This document shows, piece by piece, positions 35,509 to 44,383 of a stretch of DNA of 64,000 bases; within the stretch, counting starts at the first letter, position 1; every line of letters starts with the position of its first letter. The position numbers were made by a program, and so were the translations under genes. The DNA comes from Bacteroidota bacterium (GTDB lineage Bacteria; Bacteroidota; Bacteroidia; Cytophagales; Cyclobacteriaceae). Location of the stretch: positions 71,761 through 135,760 of the forward strand of contig JAEWLI010000166.1 of NCBI GenBank assembly GCA_023393375.1, given 5' to 3'. The notes beneath the pieces were generated by a model. It saw only the letters and a list, made by a program, of their open reading frames with translations. It made no database searches and was not told the DNA's origin.

Positions 35509-36567
35509 ATGGATAAAGTCAGGCAATTAATCAGGCCGCATTTATTGGGTTTGTTACCCTATTCATCTGCAAGGGACGAATACAGTGGCACAGAAGGAAT
35601 ATTTTTGGATGCAAATGAAAATCCAATCGGGTCTGTAGCCAGTGGAAATTACAATAGATATCCTGACCCCAACCAAAGACTTTTGAAAGAAAAGATCAGC
35701 AGGATAAAAAAATTGCCTATTGAAAAAATATTTCTGGGCAATGGGAGTGATGAAGCTATCGATTTGATCATTCGATTATTTTGCGAACCGGTTCGTGACA
35801 ACATCATTATACTGCCACCAACTTACGGAATGTATAGTGTTAGTGCACATATTAACAATATCAGTGTAAAAGAAGTACCTCTCACTGTTGATTTCCAGTT
35901 AAACGCAAAAGCTGTTTTATCTGCTGCAGATAAACGGACAAAAATCATCTTCGTTTGTTCCCCCAATAACCCTACAGGTAATTTAATCGAAGAAAAAGCT
36001 ATACTTAGCCTGCTTGAACAGTTTAATGGTATAGTGGTGGTGGATGAAGCTTATGTGGATTTTGCAAGTGAAAAAAGCATGGTCAGGCATATGCAAAAAT
36101 ATAATAACCTCATTGTGCTTCAAACGTTTAGCAAAGCTTGGGGCATGGCTGGGTTAAGGCTGGGAATGGCATTTGCGCTGGATGGAATTATTGATTATAT
36201 GAACAAGATCAAATACCCGTATAACATCAATACCAGTACCCAGGAACTAGCCTTGAAGGCACTGGAAAATGAGAGTGACAAAAACAAGATGGTAAAAGAA
36301 ATTCTGGCTCAGCGGAATTTGTTGGTCGCACGATTAAAGGAGCTTGATATTGCAGAAACCATCTATCCAAGTGATGCCAATTTCATTTTGGTAAAATTTG
36401 AAGAACCTAAAAAAGTTTATCAGTATTTATTGGAGGAAAAAATAATAGTCAGAGATCGTTCCAATGTACAGCTTTGTAATGGTTGTTTGAGAATCACTGT
36501 GGGAACGGCTGTGGAAAACGAACAATTGACTGAATGTCTTAAGAAATACCCGGTACCTCAAACTTAA
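35509..36567 (+). CDS. hisC: Histidinol-phosphate aminotransferase
   Basis: This PLP enzyme converts imidazole-acetol phosphate and glutamate to histidinol phosphate. The 352-aa protein has the class I/II aminotransferase pattern: LDANENPIGS, NRYPDPNQRLLKEKI, FVCSPNNPTGN, VDEAYVDFA and the PLP-lysine segment TFSKAWGMAGLRLG. The start is one base after the hisD stop, so it is firmly within the operon. Confidence 0.97.
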   Translation: MDKVRQLIRPHLLGLLPYSSARDEYSGTEGIFLDANENPIGSVASGNYNRYPDPNQRLLKEKISRIKKLPIEKIFLGNGSDEAIDLIIRLFCEPVRDNIIILPPTYGMYSVSAHINNISVKEVPLTVDFQLNAKAVLSAADKRTKIIFVCSPNNPTGNLIEEKAILSLLEQFNGIVVVDEAYVDFASEKSMVRHMQKYNNLIVLQTFSKAWGMAGLRLGMAFALDGIIDYMNKIKYPYNINTSTQELALKALENESDKNKMVKEILAQRNLLVARLKELDIAETIYPSDANFILVKFEEPKKVYQYLLEEKIIVRDRSNVQLCNGCLRITVGTAVENEQLTECLKKYPVPQT

Positions 36568-36571
36568 TCCC

Positions 36572-37669
36572 ATGCGAAAAGTCCTATTTATCGACCGCGA
36601 TGGCACCATCATTGCAGAACCCACTACTGATCAACAAGTTGATTCCCTGGAAAAGCTTGAATTCATACCTAAAGCGATTTCGAATCTAAGAAAAATAGCT
36701 GAAGAATTGGATTTTGAATTGGTAATGGTAACCAACCAGGACGGTTTGGGTACAGATTCCTTTCCGGAAGATACGTTTTGGCCAGCTCAAAATAAAATGT
36801 TAAGGATCCTGGAAGGGGAGAATATTAAGTTTGCCGACATCCATATCGATCCTTCTTTTGAGCATGAGCAATCGCCCAACAGGAAACCTCGTACTGGTAT
36901 GTTGACAAAATATTTCGAGGGAAGTTATGATTTGAAAAATTGCTTTGTGATAGGCGACAGAATTACCGATCTTCAACTGGCAGTGAATCTGGGTAGTCAG
37001 GCTATTTTTTTCTCAAATGAAAGTTCTGAAATGGCTCAGCTCTGCACTACTGATTGGGATGAAATTTATACCTTTTTAAAGCTTCCTTCACGAACTGCCC
37101 ATATAGATCGGGTGACGCGTGAAACTCAAATTTCCATTGATTTAAATTTGGATGGAACGGGGATAACAGAAATACATACCGGACTTGGATTTTTTGATCA
37201 TATGCTCGATCAAATAGGTAAACATGGTCACATGGATTTAAAAGTTCAGGTTAAAGGCGATTTGCACATCGACGAACATCACACCATAGAAGATACTGGT
37301 TTGGCTTTGGGGGAATGTTTCATTAAGGCTTTGGGCGATAAAAGAGGTATTCAACGGTATGGTTTTTTACTTCCAATGGACGACTCCCTTGCTCAGGTGG
37401 CTATTGATTTTGGAGGACGGCCATGGATCGTATGGGATGTAGATTTCAAGAGAGAAAAAGTTGGTGAAATGCCAACTGAGATGGTATTTCATTTCTTTAA
37501 ATCTTTTTCCGATACCTCCAAATCCAATTTGAACATAAAAGTAGAGGGAGATAACGAACACCATAAGATTGAGGCTATTTTTAAAGGTTTTGCCAAAGCT
37601 TTGAAAATGGCCAAAACAAGAGATATCAACCATATCAACGAATTGCCAAGTACCAAGGGGATACTATAA
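36572..37669 (+). CDS. hisB: Bifunctional histidinol-phosphatase / imidazoleglycerol-phosphate dehydratase
   Basis: The 365-aa protein fuses an N-terminal HAD histidinol phosphatase (about 1-165; Asp8 and Asp10 in FIDRDGT) to a C-terminal IGP dehydratase (about 175-365). The dehydratase shows GLGFFDHMLDQIGKHG, DLHIDEHHTIEDTGLALG and DDSLAQVAIDFGGRP with manganese ligands. This is the enteric-type bifunctional HisB, catalysing steps 7 and 9 of the pathway. It is the last his gene here; hisH, hisA, hisF and hisIE do not follow and must lie elsewhere. Confidence 0.97.
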   Translation: MRKVLFIDRDGTIIAEPTTDQQVDSLEKLEFIPKAISNLRKIAEELDFELVMVTNQDGLGTDSFPEDTFWPAQNKMLRILEGENIKFADIHIDPSFEHEQSPNRKPRTGMLTKYFEGSYDLKNCFVIGDRITDLQLAVNLGSQAIFFSNESSEMAQLCTTDWDEIYTFLKLPSRTAHIDRVTRETQISIDLNLDGTGITEIHTGLGFFDHMLDQIGKHGHMDLKVQVKGDLHIDEHHTIEDTGLALGECFIKALGDKRGIQRYGFLLPMDDSLAQVAIDFGGRPWIVWDVDFKREKVGEMPTEMVFHFFKSFSDTSKSNLNIKVEGDNEHHKIEAIFKGFAKALKMAKTRDINHINELPSTKGIL

Positions 37670-37725
37670 AATTAAGTCCTGGCTGTAGAAGTTCAGGATA
37701 GCTTTAGGTAATTGGCACTTGAAAT

Positions 37726-37749
37726 TGTAAAAGATGTAATCATTTTACA
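37726..37749. promoter_or_regulatory. Inverted repeat upstream of guaA
   Basis: TGTAAAA-N10-TTTTACA is a perfect 7+7 inverted repeat located 37 bases upstream of the guaA -7 box. It could bind a dimeric regulator, though AT-rich repeats arise easily. Confidence 0.3.
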
Positions 37750-37785
37750 TTACTACAAAAGAAGAAACTTTTTCATTAAATATGC

Positions 37786-37793
37786 TATTTTTG
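37786..37793 (+). promoter_or_regulatory. -7 box of guaA, nearly leaderless
   Basis: TATTTTTG matches TAnnTTTG and ends only 4 bases before the guaA ATG at 37798. If used, transcription would begin at or next to the start codon, giving a leaderless or near-leaderless message. Confidence 0.45.
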
Positions 37794-37797
37794 CGCC

Positions 37798-39327
37798 ATG
37801 AATGAACAAATACTGATTCTTGATTTTGGATCACAATACACTCAGTTGATAGCTCGCAGAGTACGGGAACTTAATGTTTATTGCGAAATACACCCCTTCA
37901 ATCATATTCCACCCATCACTTCTGAAATTAAAGGGGTCATTCTATCAGGAAGCCCATGCTCGGTAAGGGATATAGATTCTCCGGATATTGATTTGTCAGC
38001 AATAAGAGGAAAAATTCCCATTTTGGGTGTTTGTTATGGTGCACAAATGATGGCCAATCAAAACGGTGGAATTGTGTTGCCTTCGAAGCACCGTGAATAT
38101 GGTCGGGCAAGGCTTAACAAAGTGGACACCCATGATACTTTGTTGAAAGAAATATCATTAAATTCTCAAGTGTGGATGTCACATGGCGACACCATTTCTG
38201 AGCTGCCTGCTGGTTTCAAAATAATTGCAAGTACCTCATCGGTAAAGGTAGCAGCATTTAAAATAGATGAAGAAAATACATATGGTATTCAATTTCATCC
38301 AGAAGTTACCCATTCATTAGAAGGTAAGACTGTGCTGAGAAATTTTGTGGTGCACATTTGTCAATGCAAGCAGGATTGGACGCCAGATATCTTTATTGAA
38401 TCAACCATCAAAGAATTGCAAACAACAATATCCACTGGAAAAGTAGTATTAGGTTTATCAGGAGGCGTAGACTCCTCCGTAGCAGCTATGTTGATTCATC
38501 ATGCAATCGGTGATCGTTTGCACTGTATTTTTGTGGATAATGGTTTATTACGGAAAAATGAATTTGAGGAGGTATTGGATTCCTATTTGCATATGGGTTT
38601 AAATGTAAAAGGTGTTGATGCCAAAGAGCAATTTTATTTTGCATTAAAAGGATTGACCAATCCGGAAGATAAACGGAAGGCCATCGGAAAAACATTTATT
38701 CAGGTTTTTGATGATGAAGCGCACAGAATTACGGGAGTTGAATGGCTTGCACAAGGAACTATTTATCCCGACGTTATAGAATCAGTTTCTGTAAAAGGGC
38801 CGTCTGCAACCATTAAATCTCATCACAATGTCGGTGGTTTGCCTGAAAAGATGAATCTGAAGGTTGTTGAGCCATTAAAGAGCTTATTTAAGGATGAAGT
38901 CAGGTTGGTCGGAAGAACCTTGAACATCGATCAAAAAATTCTGGGTCGACATCCATTTCCCGGTCCTGGATTGGGAATTAGAATACTTGGAGAAGTAACA
39001 CCAGAAAAAGTTTCTATTTTACAGGAGGTAGACCATATTTTTATCAGTAAATTAAAGGAGCACAATCTTTATGATGAAGTTTGGCAGTCCTTGGCAGTAT
39101 TATTGCCCGTTCAATCGGTAGGAGTTATGGGCGATGAGCGGACTTATGAAAATGTGGTAGCTTTAAGGGCGGTAGGAAGTGTGGATGGCATGACAGCAGA
39201 TTGGAGCCACTTACCATATGAATTTCTGGGTGAAGTATCCAATGAAATTATTAATCATGTAAAAGGAGTCAACAGGGTGGTTTACGACATCAGTTCCAAA
39301 CCACCGGCAACGATTGAATGGGAATAA
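37798..39327 (+). CDS. guaA: GMP synthase (glutamine-hydrolysing)
   Basis: GuaA aminates XMP to GMP with ATP and glutamine. The 509-aa two-domain protein has an N-terminal class I glutamine amidotransferase with nucleophile Cys79 in GVCYGAQMM and the FHPEVTHS His/Glu. The ATP-pyrophosphatase domain has PP-loop GLSGGVDSS, and the C-terminal dimerisation/XMP domain includes HPFPGPGLGIRILGE and the final KPPATIEWE. It is separated from hisB by 128 bases with its own promoter-like box and is followed by an exported protein one base after its stop. Confidence 0.98.
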   Translation: MNEQILILDFGSQYTQLIARRVRELNVYCEIHPFNHIPPITSEIKGVILSGSPCSVRDIDSPDIDLSAIRGKIPILGVCYGAQMMANQNGGIVLPSKHREYGRARLNKVDTHDTLLKEISLNSQVWMSHGDTISELPAGFKIIASTSSVKVAAFKIDEENTYGIQFHPEVTHSLEGKTVLRNFVVHICQCKQDWTPDIFIESTIKELQTTISTGKVVLGLSGGVDSSVAAMLIHHAIGDRLHCIFVDNGLLRKNEFEEVLDSYLHMGLNVKGVDAKEQFYFALKGLTNPEDKRKAIGKTFIQVFDDEAHRITGVEWLAQGTIYPDVIESVSVKGPSATIKSHHNVGGLPEKMNLKVVEPLKSLFKDEVRLVGRTLNIDQKILGRHPFPGPGLGIRILGEVTPEKVSILQEVDHIFISKLKEHNLYDEVWQSLAVLLPVQSVGVMGDERTYENVVALRAVGSVDGMTADWSHLPYEFLGEVSNEIINHVKGVNRVVYDISSKPPATIEWE

Positions 39328-39328
39328 T

Positions 39329-41056
39329 ATGAAAAACAGCGTTTTAACTGTAATTTTATTGTTATTAGGTTTTCTGGCCAGTGCCCAGACCTTACAACAG
39401 CGATACCTCAATGCCAAAGAATTGTACCGTGAAGGAAAATTTGGTTTGGCCCGTGGGGCTTTCCAATCAATATCTGCAGAAAATAACAATAATCCTTTTG
39501 TAGAATACGCTTCTTATTTTTACGCGCTTTCATCTTACCAAGAAGGTTATCATGCTCATGCAAAAGATATGCTATTGCAGATGAAATCCCGATTTGCCAA
39601 TTGGGAGAAAATTGATGATGTAAATTATTGGCTGGCAAAAATCGAATTTGAAGCTAAAAATTATGAAGTTGCCTTAAAGTATGCCAATAGCATTTCTGAC
39701 AAAACTGTAAGGCAAGATGCCCGAAACATGAAGATTCATTTTCTGAATCAGATTAATGATATCGATTCTTTGGTTGAAATTTTAAAAAGTAATCCTACCG
39801 ATTCAGTTACAGGAAGAATAATAGCAGATAAAATTCATGAACAGCCATTTTCTCAACGTGATACACAGCTGTTGAATGATTTGGTAAAAAGATTTCGATT
39901 CAATAAAAATAAATATGAAATTGCCATTCCGGAAAAATCTGCTAAAAAAGGGGAATATAAAGTAGCTGTATTGTTACCGTTTATGTACAAGGAATTTTCA
40001 GGATCTTCTGCCAATCGTAAAAATTTTGTTTATGAATTATATGAAGGGATTAAACTGGCCGGGAAAGATCTTAATAGTAGAGGAGCCAATATCAAATTGT
40101 ATGCGTATGATACCCGAAAAGATAGCAGTTATACCCGTCAGCTGTTAGCAATGGATGAATTGAAAGGGATGGATCTTATTATTGGTCCCATATCTTCTGA
40201 GGCTATCGATGTGGCGAGTACTTTCTCGTATTCTTATAGAATCAATATGATAAATCCTGTTTCAACCAATTCGCAGGCCATAGGTCGAAATCCTTATTCT
40301 TTCCTTTTACTTCCAAGTTTGGAAACACAAGCCAAAAAAGCAGCCGAATTTGCCATAGAAAACTTTAGAGGCAATCCAACTTCTTTAATTTTGTATGGTG
40401 AAAGCCAAAGAGACTCAATTCTGGCTCACAATTACCGAAAAACACTTCTGGATAATGGCTTTTCTATTTTTGGTATGAGAAAAGTACGCAAACAAGAGGA
40501 GAAGAATTTATTTACACTATTGACAAATACAAAGACTTCGGAGAGAAATGATACAAAAGCGGAACTGGTTATACCCCGCGATACTATTGGCCATATATAC
40601 GTGGCCTCCGATAGTGATGACGAAATGATAGCCACATACCTTATCAGTGCGCTGGAAACAAGAAGTGAATATATAACTATTATTGGTCATGAAGAATGGC
40701 TGGAGTATTCATCTATTGTGCCGGAACAATTGGAAAGGCTACAGGTACATATGGTAGCCCCCACCTTTATCAATTACAAATCCAGCCAGTATAAACAATT
40801 TAGGGAAAAATATTTATCAGAAACTTATTCTCTACCGACAAAATTCTCGGGATTGGGATATGACATGATGATGTTGTTTGGAAATTTTTTACAACAGTAT
40901 GGTGTTCATTTTCAGGTAAACTTCGATGATGCAGGGTTTAAAAATGGCATTATTTTCCCAGGATATCTTTATGATACAAATCAGGATAATCAATATGTTC
41001 CTATTATAAAGTTTATTGATTCTGAAGTAGAAAATGTGAACCAACCATCAAGATGA
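39329..41056 (+). CDS. Exported TPR plus type I periplasmic-binding-fold protein (LpoA-like architecture)
   Basis: From ATG 39329 (one base after guaA) the protein has a signal peptide (MKNSVLTVILLLLGFLASAQ). A TPR-like helical half follows (about 25-200; YREGKFGLARGAFQSI, YEVALKYANSI), then a LivJ-like periplasmic-binding domain from about residue 210 (YKVAVLLPFMYKEF, GIKLAGKDLN, DLIIGPISSEAID, YIYVASDSDDEM-like strand). The same order is seen in LpoA, the outer-membrane activator of PBP1A. No lipobox is present here, so a peptidoglycan role is only suggested. It overlaps hemL by 4 bases. Confidence 0.8.
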   Translation: MKNSVLTVILLLLGFLASAQTLQQRYLNAKELYREGKFGLARGAFQSISAENNNNPFVEYASYFYALSSYQEGYHAHAKDMLLQMKSRFANWEKIDDVNYWLAKIEFEAKNYEVALKYANSISDKTVRQDARNMKIHFLNQINDIDSLVEILKSNPTDSVTGRIIADKIHEQPFSQRDTQLLNDLVKRFRFNKNKYEIAIPEKSAKKGEYKVAVLLPFMYKEFSGSSANRKNFVYELYEGIKLAGKDLNSRGANIKLYAYDTRKDSSYTRQLLAMDELKGMDLIIGPISSEAIDVASTFSYSYRINMINPVSTNSQAIGRNPYSFLLLPSLETQAKKAAEFAIENFRGNPTSLILYGESQRDSILAHNYRKTLLDNGFSIFGMRKVRKQEEKNLFTLLTNTKTSERNDTKAELVIPRDTIGHIYVASDSDDEMIATYLISALETRSEYITIIGHEEWLEYSSIVPEQLERLQVHMVAPTFINYKSSQYKQFREKYLSETYSLPTKFSGLGYDMMMLFGNFLQQYGVHFQVNFDDAGFKNGIIFPGYLYDTNQDNQYVPIIKFIDSEVENVNQPSR

Positions 41057-42351
41057 TCAATAAAGAAAAGAGCAGGATATTATTTTCAAAAGCCAAGCAG
41101 TTTATCCCCGGTGGAGTCAACTCACCTGTTAGAGCTTTCAAATCCGTTGGAGGAGATCCTCTCTTTATTAAATCAGCAAAAGGAGCTTTTTTGTATGATC
41201 AGGACGGTAATGAATACATAGAATTGATCAATTCTTGGGGTCCAATGATTCTTGGCCATTCCCATGAGTTAATAGAAAGAGCGGTAATGGAAGCAATTCC
41301 TGATTCTTTGTCATTTGGTGCACCTTCTGAAAAGGAAGTGTTAATGGCTGAATTGATCATAAAAATGGTTCCCTCCATAGAAAAAGTAAGAATGGTAAAT
41401 TCAGGTACTGAAGCTACCATGTCAGCAGTTCGATTAGCACGGGGATTCACCAAAAAAAATAAGATTATCAAATTTGACGGATGTTATCATGGGCATGGCG
41501 ATTCATTTTTGATAGCTGCGGGTAGCGGTGCCGCTACATTAGGAATACCCGATAGTCCGGGAGTGACTGAAGGAACAGCCAGTGATACTATGATTGCACC
41601 GTATAATGACATTGATGCCGTTAAAAATCTGATAAATCAATACCGAGGAATTATAGCAGCTATAATTATTGAACCAGTTGCCGGGAATATGGGCTGTGTA
41701 TTGCCAGCAGAGGGGTTTTTAAAAGAATTACGTGAATTATGCACTCATGAGGGCATAGTTTTGATTTTTGATGAGGTGATGACCGGTTTTAGGTTGTCGT
41801 CTGGAGGTGCGCAGGAATATTTTAATGTGATGCCTGATCTTACTACATTAGGTAAAATTGTAGGAGGTGGAATGCCGGTTGCTGCTTATGGTGGCAGAAC
41901 AGAGATCATGAATCTTGTAGCACCGGATGGACCTGTATATCAGGCCGGAACACTTTCTGGTAATCCGGTGGCAATGGCTGCTGGGTTGGCCATGCTTTCA
42001 TATCTTGATCAGCATCCGGAAATATACACTTATCTAAACAATATTACAGAAACCATAACAGAAGGAATTAGAGAGAACCTGGATAAGCTTGATCTGAATT
42101 ATGTGATCAATCAAACCGGATCTATGTTCAGCCTGTTTTTTACCGATAAGTTGGTATATGACTTTACCACTGCAAAAACCTCCGACACCAAGCTGTTTGG
42201 TTTATATTTCCAAAAAATGCTGGAAGAAGGTATTTATCTGGCACCATCACAATTTGAAACACTTTTTGTTTCAACTTCTATTACTGAAGAATATGCCGAA
42301 CGAATAATTCAGGCAAATTATAAAGTCCTTAAGGAAATCCACCAACGATAA
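41053..42351 (+). CDS. hemL: Glutamate-1-semialdehyde 2,1-aminomutase
   Basis: HemL makes 5-aminolevulinate for heme by the C5 route, using PLP or PMP. The 432-aa length is normal. Motifs seen are QFIPGGVNSPVRAFKSVGGDP, MVNSGTEATMSAVRLARG, KFDGCYHGHGDS, the cofactor Asp in IFDEVMTGFR and the catalytic Lys in LGKIVGGGMPVAAYGG. The start overlaps the stop of the upstream exported protein as ATGA. No hemA is nearby. Confidence 0.97.
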   Translation: MINKEKSRILFSKAKQFIPGGVNSPVRAFKSVGGDPLFIKSAKGAFLYDQDGNEYIELINSWGPMILGHSHELIERAVMEAIPDSLSFGAPSEKEVLMAELIIKMVPSIEKVRMVNSGTEATMSAVRLARGFTKKNKIIKFDGCYHGHGDSFLIAAGSGAATLGIPDSPGVTEGTASDTMIAPYNDIDAVKNLINQYRGIIAAIIIEPVAGNMGCVLPAEGFLKELRELCTHEGIVLIFDEVMTGFRLSSGGAQEYFNVMPDLTTLGKIVGGGMPVAAYGGRTEIMNLVAPDGPVYQAGTLSGNPVAMAAGLAMLSYLDQHPEIYTYLNNITETITEGIRENLDKLDLNYVINQTGSMFSLFFTDKLVYDFTTAKTSDTKLFGLYFQKMLEEGIYLAPSQFETLFVSTSITEEYAERIIQANYKVLKEIHQR

Positions 42352-42360
42352 AATCATACG

Positions 42361-42384
42361 ATTACATTAAATATTAAATGTAAT
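42361..42384 (+). terminator. AT-rich hairpin after hemL
   Basis: ATTACATT and AATGTAAT pair perfectly around an 8-base loop, 10 bases after the hemL stop. The stem is AT-rich with a short T-run, so terminator function is weakly supported. Confidence 0.35.
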
Positions 42385-42496
42385 TTCGGAAAATATTCTT
42401 TAATCTTCTTCCCCATATATAAGTTTCCTGTTTTTTCCTTACACCATTTCCATACTCCCTGAGAATGAGAATATTATAAATTCCATTGGACTTATT

Positions 42497-42504
42497 TATA
42501 TTTG
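42497..42504 (+). promoter_or_regulatory. -7 box of the outer-membrane protein gene
   Basis: TATATTTG matches TAnnTTTG and lies 39 bases before the GTG start at 42543. No -33 partner is evident. Confidence 0.4.
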
Positions 42505-42542
42505 TTTCTACATGATTCATAATTTAACCACAATAGCATAAA

Positions 42543-43547
42543 GTGAAAAGGATCAGTTATTTTCTTATCGTTTCAGGAATCCTGTTTGTTTCTGTTGCTC
42601 AGGCACAATTAAGGAGAGGTACTTCTACTCCGCCCACCTATGAAGAGTTGTATGATGCACCTTTTGAAATAAACAAATTGTTTGTGCATTTTCAACCGGT
42701 TTATGTAGATATGTTTGCTGCAAATCTAAATGCAGGATATGGTGTGGAAGCCCAATATTACTGGGATGATAAGTTTGATTTTAAAGTTCAAGCACGTACA
42801 GCATATCATAGGGTAACTGATTTCAGCCGCGATGTTGCTGAAAAAAACAAAAGCCTTCAATATTTTGAACCTAATAAATTTGTTTATTACGAAGCGGGTG
42901 CCACTTATCACTTAAAGGATTTTGAAGAAGATACAGAAACAAAATTTATTCTTTATTCAAAGAGTTATAAAGGTGCCAAATGGGCTTCAAAAGTACCTGA
43001 TTTTATCAAAGCTCCCACCAAAGTAAGGAAAATATATGGTATCAGATTGGGTGGATCAGCTTATAAAACCTCATTTGATCTTACAAGAGTGTTAATTGAT
43101 CAAAAAAAGATATTAACGGCAACTGATTCTACATTTCTCCCCGAAGGGACTCAGGTATATGGGAATCTAAGTGCAGTAGGAGGTTATGTGGGTGCTTCAT
43201 ATGCGCTTATTAAAAATGCCGCTATCAAGTTTGATAAAACTTATAGTCCGGCAACAAGTGACCTTATTTTTACCTCTTATTTTGATATACTTGTGATGCC
43301 TGGTATTAGTATCGAGAATATCATGTATAATAATAAGGTATACCTTTCTGATAATGTAAAAACCAATATGTTTGGATTCCGATTGGGTATGGACGGAAAA
43401 TTTAACCGGGAATTTGGCTGGGGATATGGAGCGGAAATAGGTCTAAGGCCAGGTGTTCAAACAAGATCTTTCTTTGCAAGTGTAAAAATCAGTTTTCCGG
43501 TATATAGTACTACACTAAGCCATCAGGTAGAAGCATTTGGAAAATAA
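42543..43547 (+). CDS. Exported beta-rich outer-membrane protein, 334 aa
   Basis: The frame opens at GTG 42543 with MKRISYFLIVSGILFVSVAQAQ, a clear signal peptide. The mature protein has alternating aromatic beta strands and ends in a strand-like segment, consistent with a small beta-barrel. Patterns such as YGVEAQYYWDDKFDFKVQARTAYH and NREFGWGYGAEIGLRPGVQTRSFFASVKISF point to an outer-membrane location. No named family is recognised. It stands alone between hemL and a NUDIX gene. Confidence 0.72.
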   Translation: MKRISYFLIVSGILFVSVAQAQLRRGTSTPPTYEELYDAPFEINKLFVHFQPVYVDMFAANLNAGYGVEAQYYWDDKFDFKVQARTAYHRVTDFSRDVAEKNKSLQYFEPNKFVYYEAGATYHLKDFEEDTETKFILYSKSYKGAKWASKVPDFIKAPTKVRKIYGIRLGGSAYKTSFDLTRVLIDQKKILTATDSTFLPEGTQVYGNLSAVGGYVGASYALIKNAAIKFDKTYSPATSDLIFTSYFDILVMPGISIENIMYNNKVYLSDNVKTNMFGFRLGMDGKFNREFGWGYGAEIGLRPGVQTRSFFASVKISFPVYSTTLSHQVEAFGK

Positions 43548-43672
43548 GAATTGTTTGTTTTTGACTGTAAATATAGCTGACCCTGAGTGGGGTTCTAAAT
43601 AATTCCAAAATATTTCTGTTTTTCTTACCTTAAACAGATCGTCTCTGCAATTGATCTTTTTTAATTTCTAAT

Positions 43673-43690
43673 CTGACCGTTTTGGGTCAG
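43673..43690 (+). terminator. Hairpin between outer-membrane protein and NUDIX genes
   Basis: CTGACC (43673-43678) pairs with GGTCAG (43685-43690) around a 6-base loop and is followed by GTTTAATTTT. It is a plausible terminator about 125 bases after the upstream stop and 40 bases before the next ATG. Confidence 0.5.
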
Positions 43691-43729
43691 GTTTAATTTT
43701 AATATTTTTACAATTCTGAAAATATTTTC

Positions 43730-44365
43730 ATGAGTACGCTATCTGAATTTGTAATCCAACTGAAATCAGGTATTCAAAAAGGTATGCCAGGTATAAAAGC
43801 ACAAAAGCTAATGGCTCCTATTATTGATCTTGATGAACGGTTTATGCAACATCTTGCAGCCAAAGCGAGGCCAGGAGCTGTACTGATTCTATTTTATGGA
43901 GATCATCGCCAAATATGTTTCCCGCTGATCCAACGGCCTGTTTACAATGGTATTCATAGTGGTCAAATCAGCTTGCCAGGAGGAAAAATGGATCCCGGCG
44001 ATCCTGATCTAATATTCACTGCGTTACGGGAAACCGAAGAAGAAATAGGTGTTCCCGCTAAACAAATTGAAGTAATCGCGGAGTTGACCCCATTATATAT
44101 ACCAGTCAGTAATTTTTTGATACATCCTGTTGTAGGCGTAATGCATCAGGAGCCGGTATTCCAAAAAGATCCCTACGAAGTTCACCAAATTATTATTTCA
44201 AATACAGAAGAACTGATAAGTGGAAACAACATTAGAAATGTGCTCGTTGCTGCCAGTTCCGGAAAGCAAATTGAGGCACCTTGCTTTGATATTCAAGGGC
44301 ATATCGTTTGGGGTGCTACTGCAATGATTTTATCCGAACTTGTTCAATTACTCAAGTCCAATTAA
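43730..44365 (+). CDS. NUDIX hydrolase, CoA pyrophosphatase type
   Basis: The 211-aa protein carries the Nudix box GGKMDPGDPDLIFTALRETEEEIGV. The preceding LIQRPVYNGIHSGQISLPGG segment is typical of the CoA-hydrolysing NudL/PCD1 subgroup, in which coenzyme A is cleaved to phosphopantetheine and 3',5'-ADP. It should be cytosolic and Mg-dependent. CoA specificity is inferred from the flanking motif. It converges on a lipoprotein gene 18 bases away. Confidence 0.88.
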   Translation: MSTLSEFVIQLKSGIQKGMPGIKAQKLMAPIIDLDERFMQHLAAKARPGAVLILFYGDHRQICFPLIQRPVYNGIHSGQISLPGGKMDPGDPDLIFTALRETEEEIGVPAKQIEVIAELTPLYIPVSNFLIHPVVGVMHQEPVFQKDPYEVHQIIISNTEELISGNNIRNVLVAASSGKQIEAPCFDIQGHIVWGATAMILSELVQLLKSN

Positions 44366-44383
44366 GAACCGAGATGTTATTGA

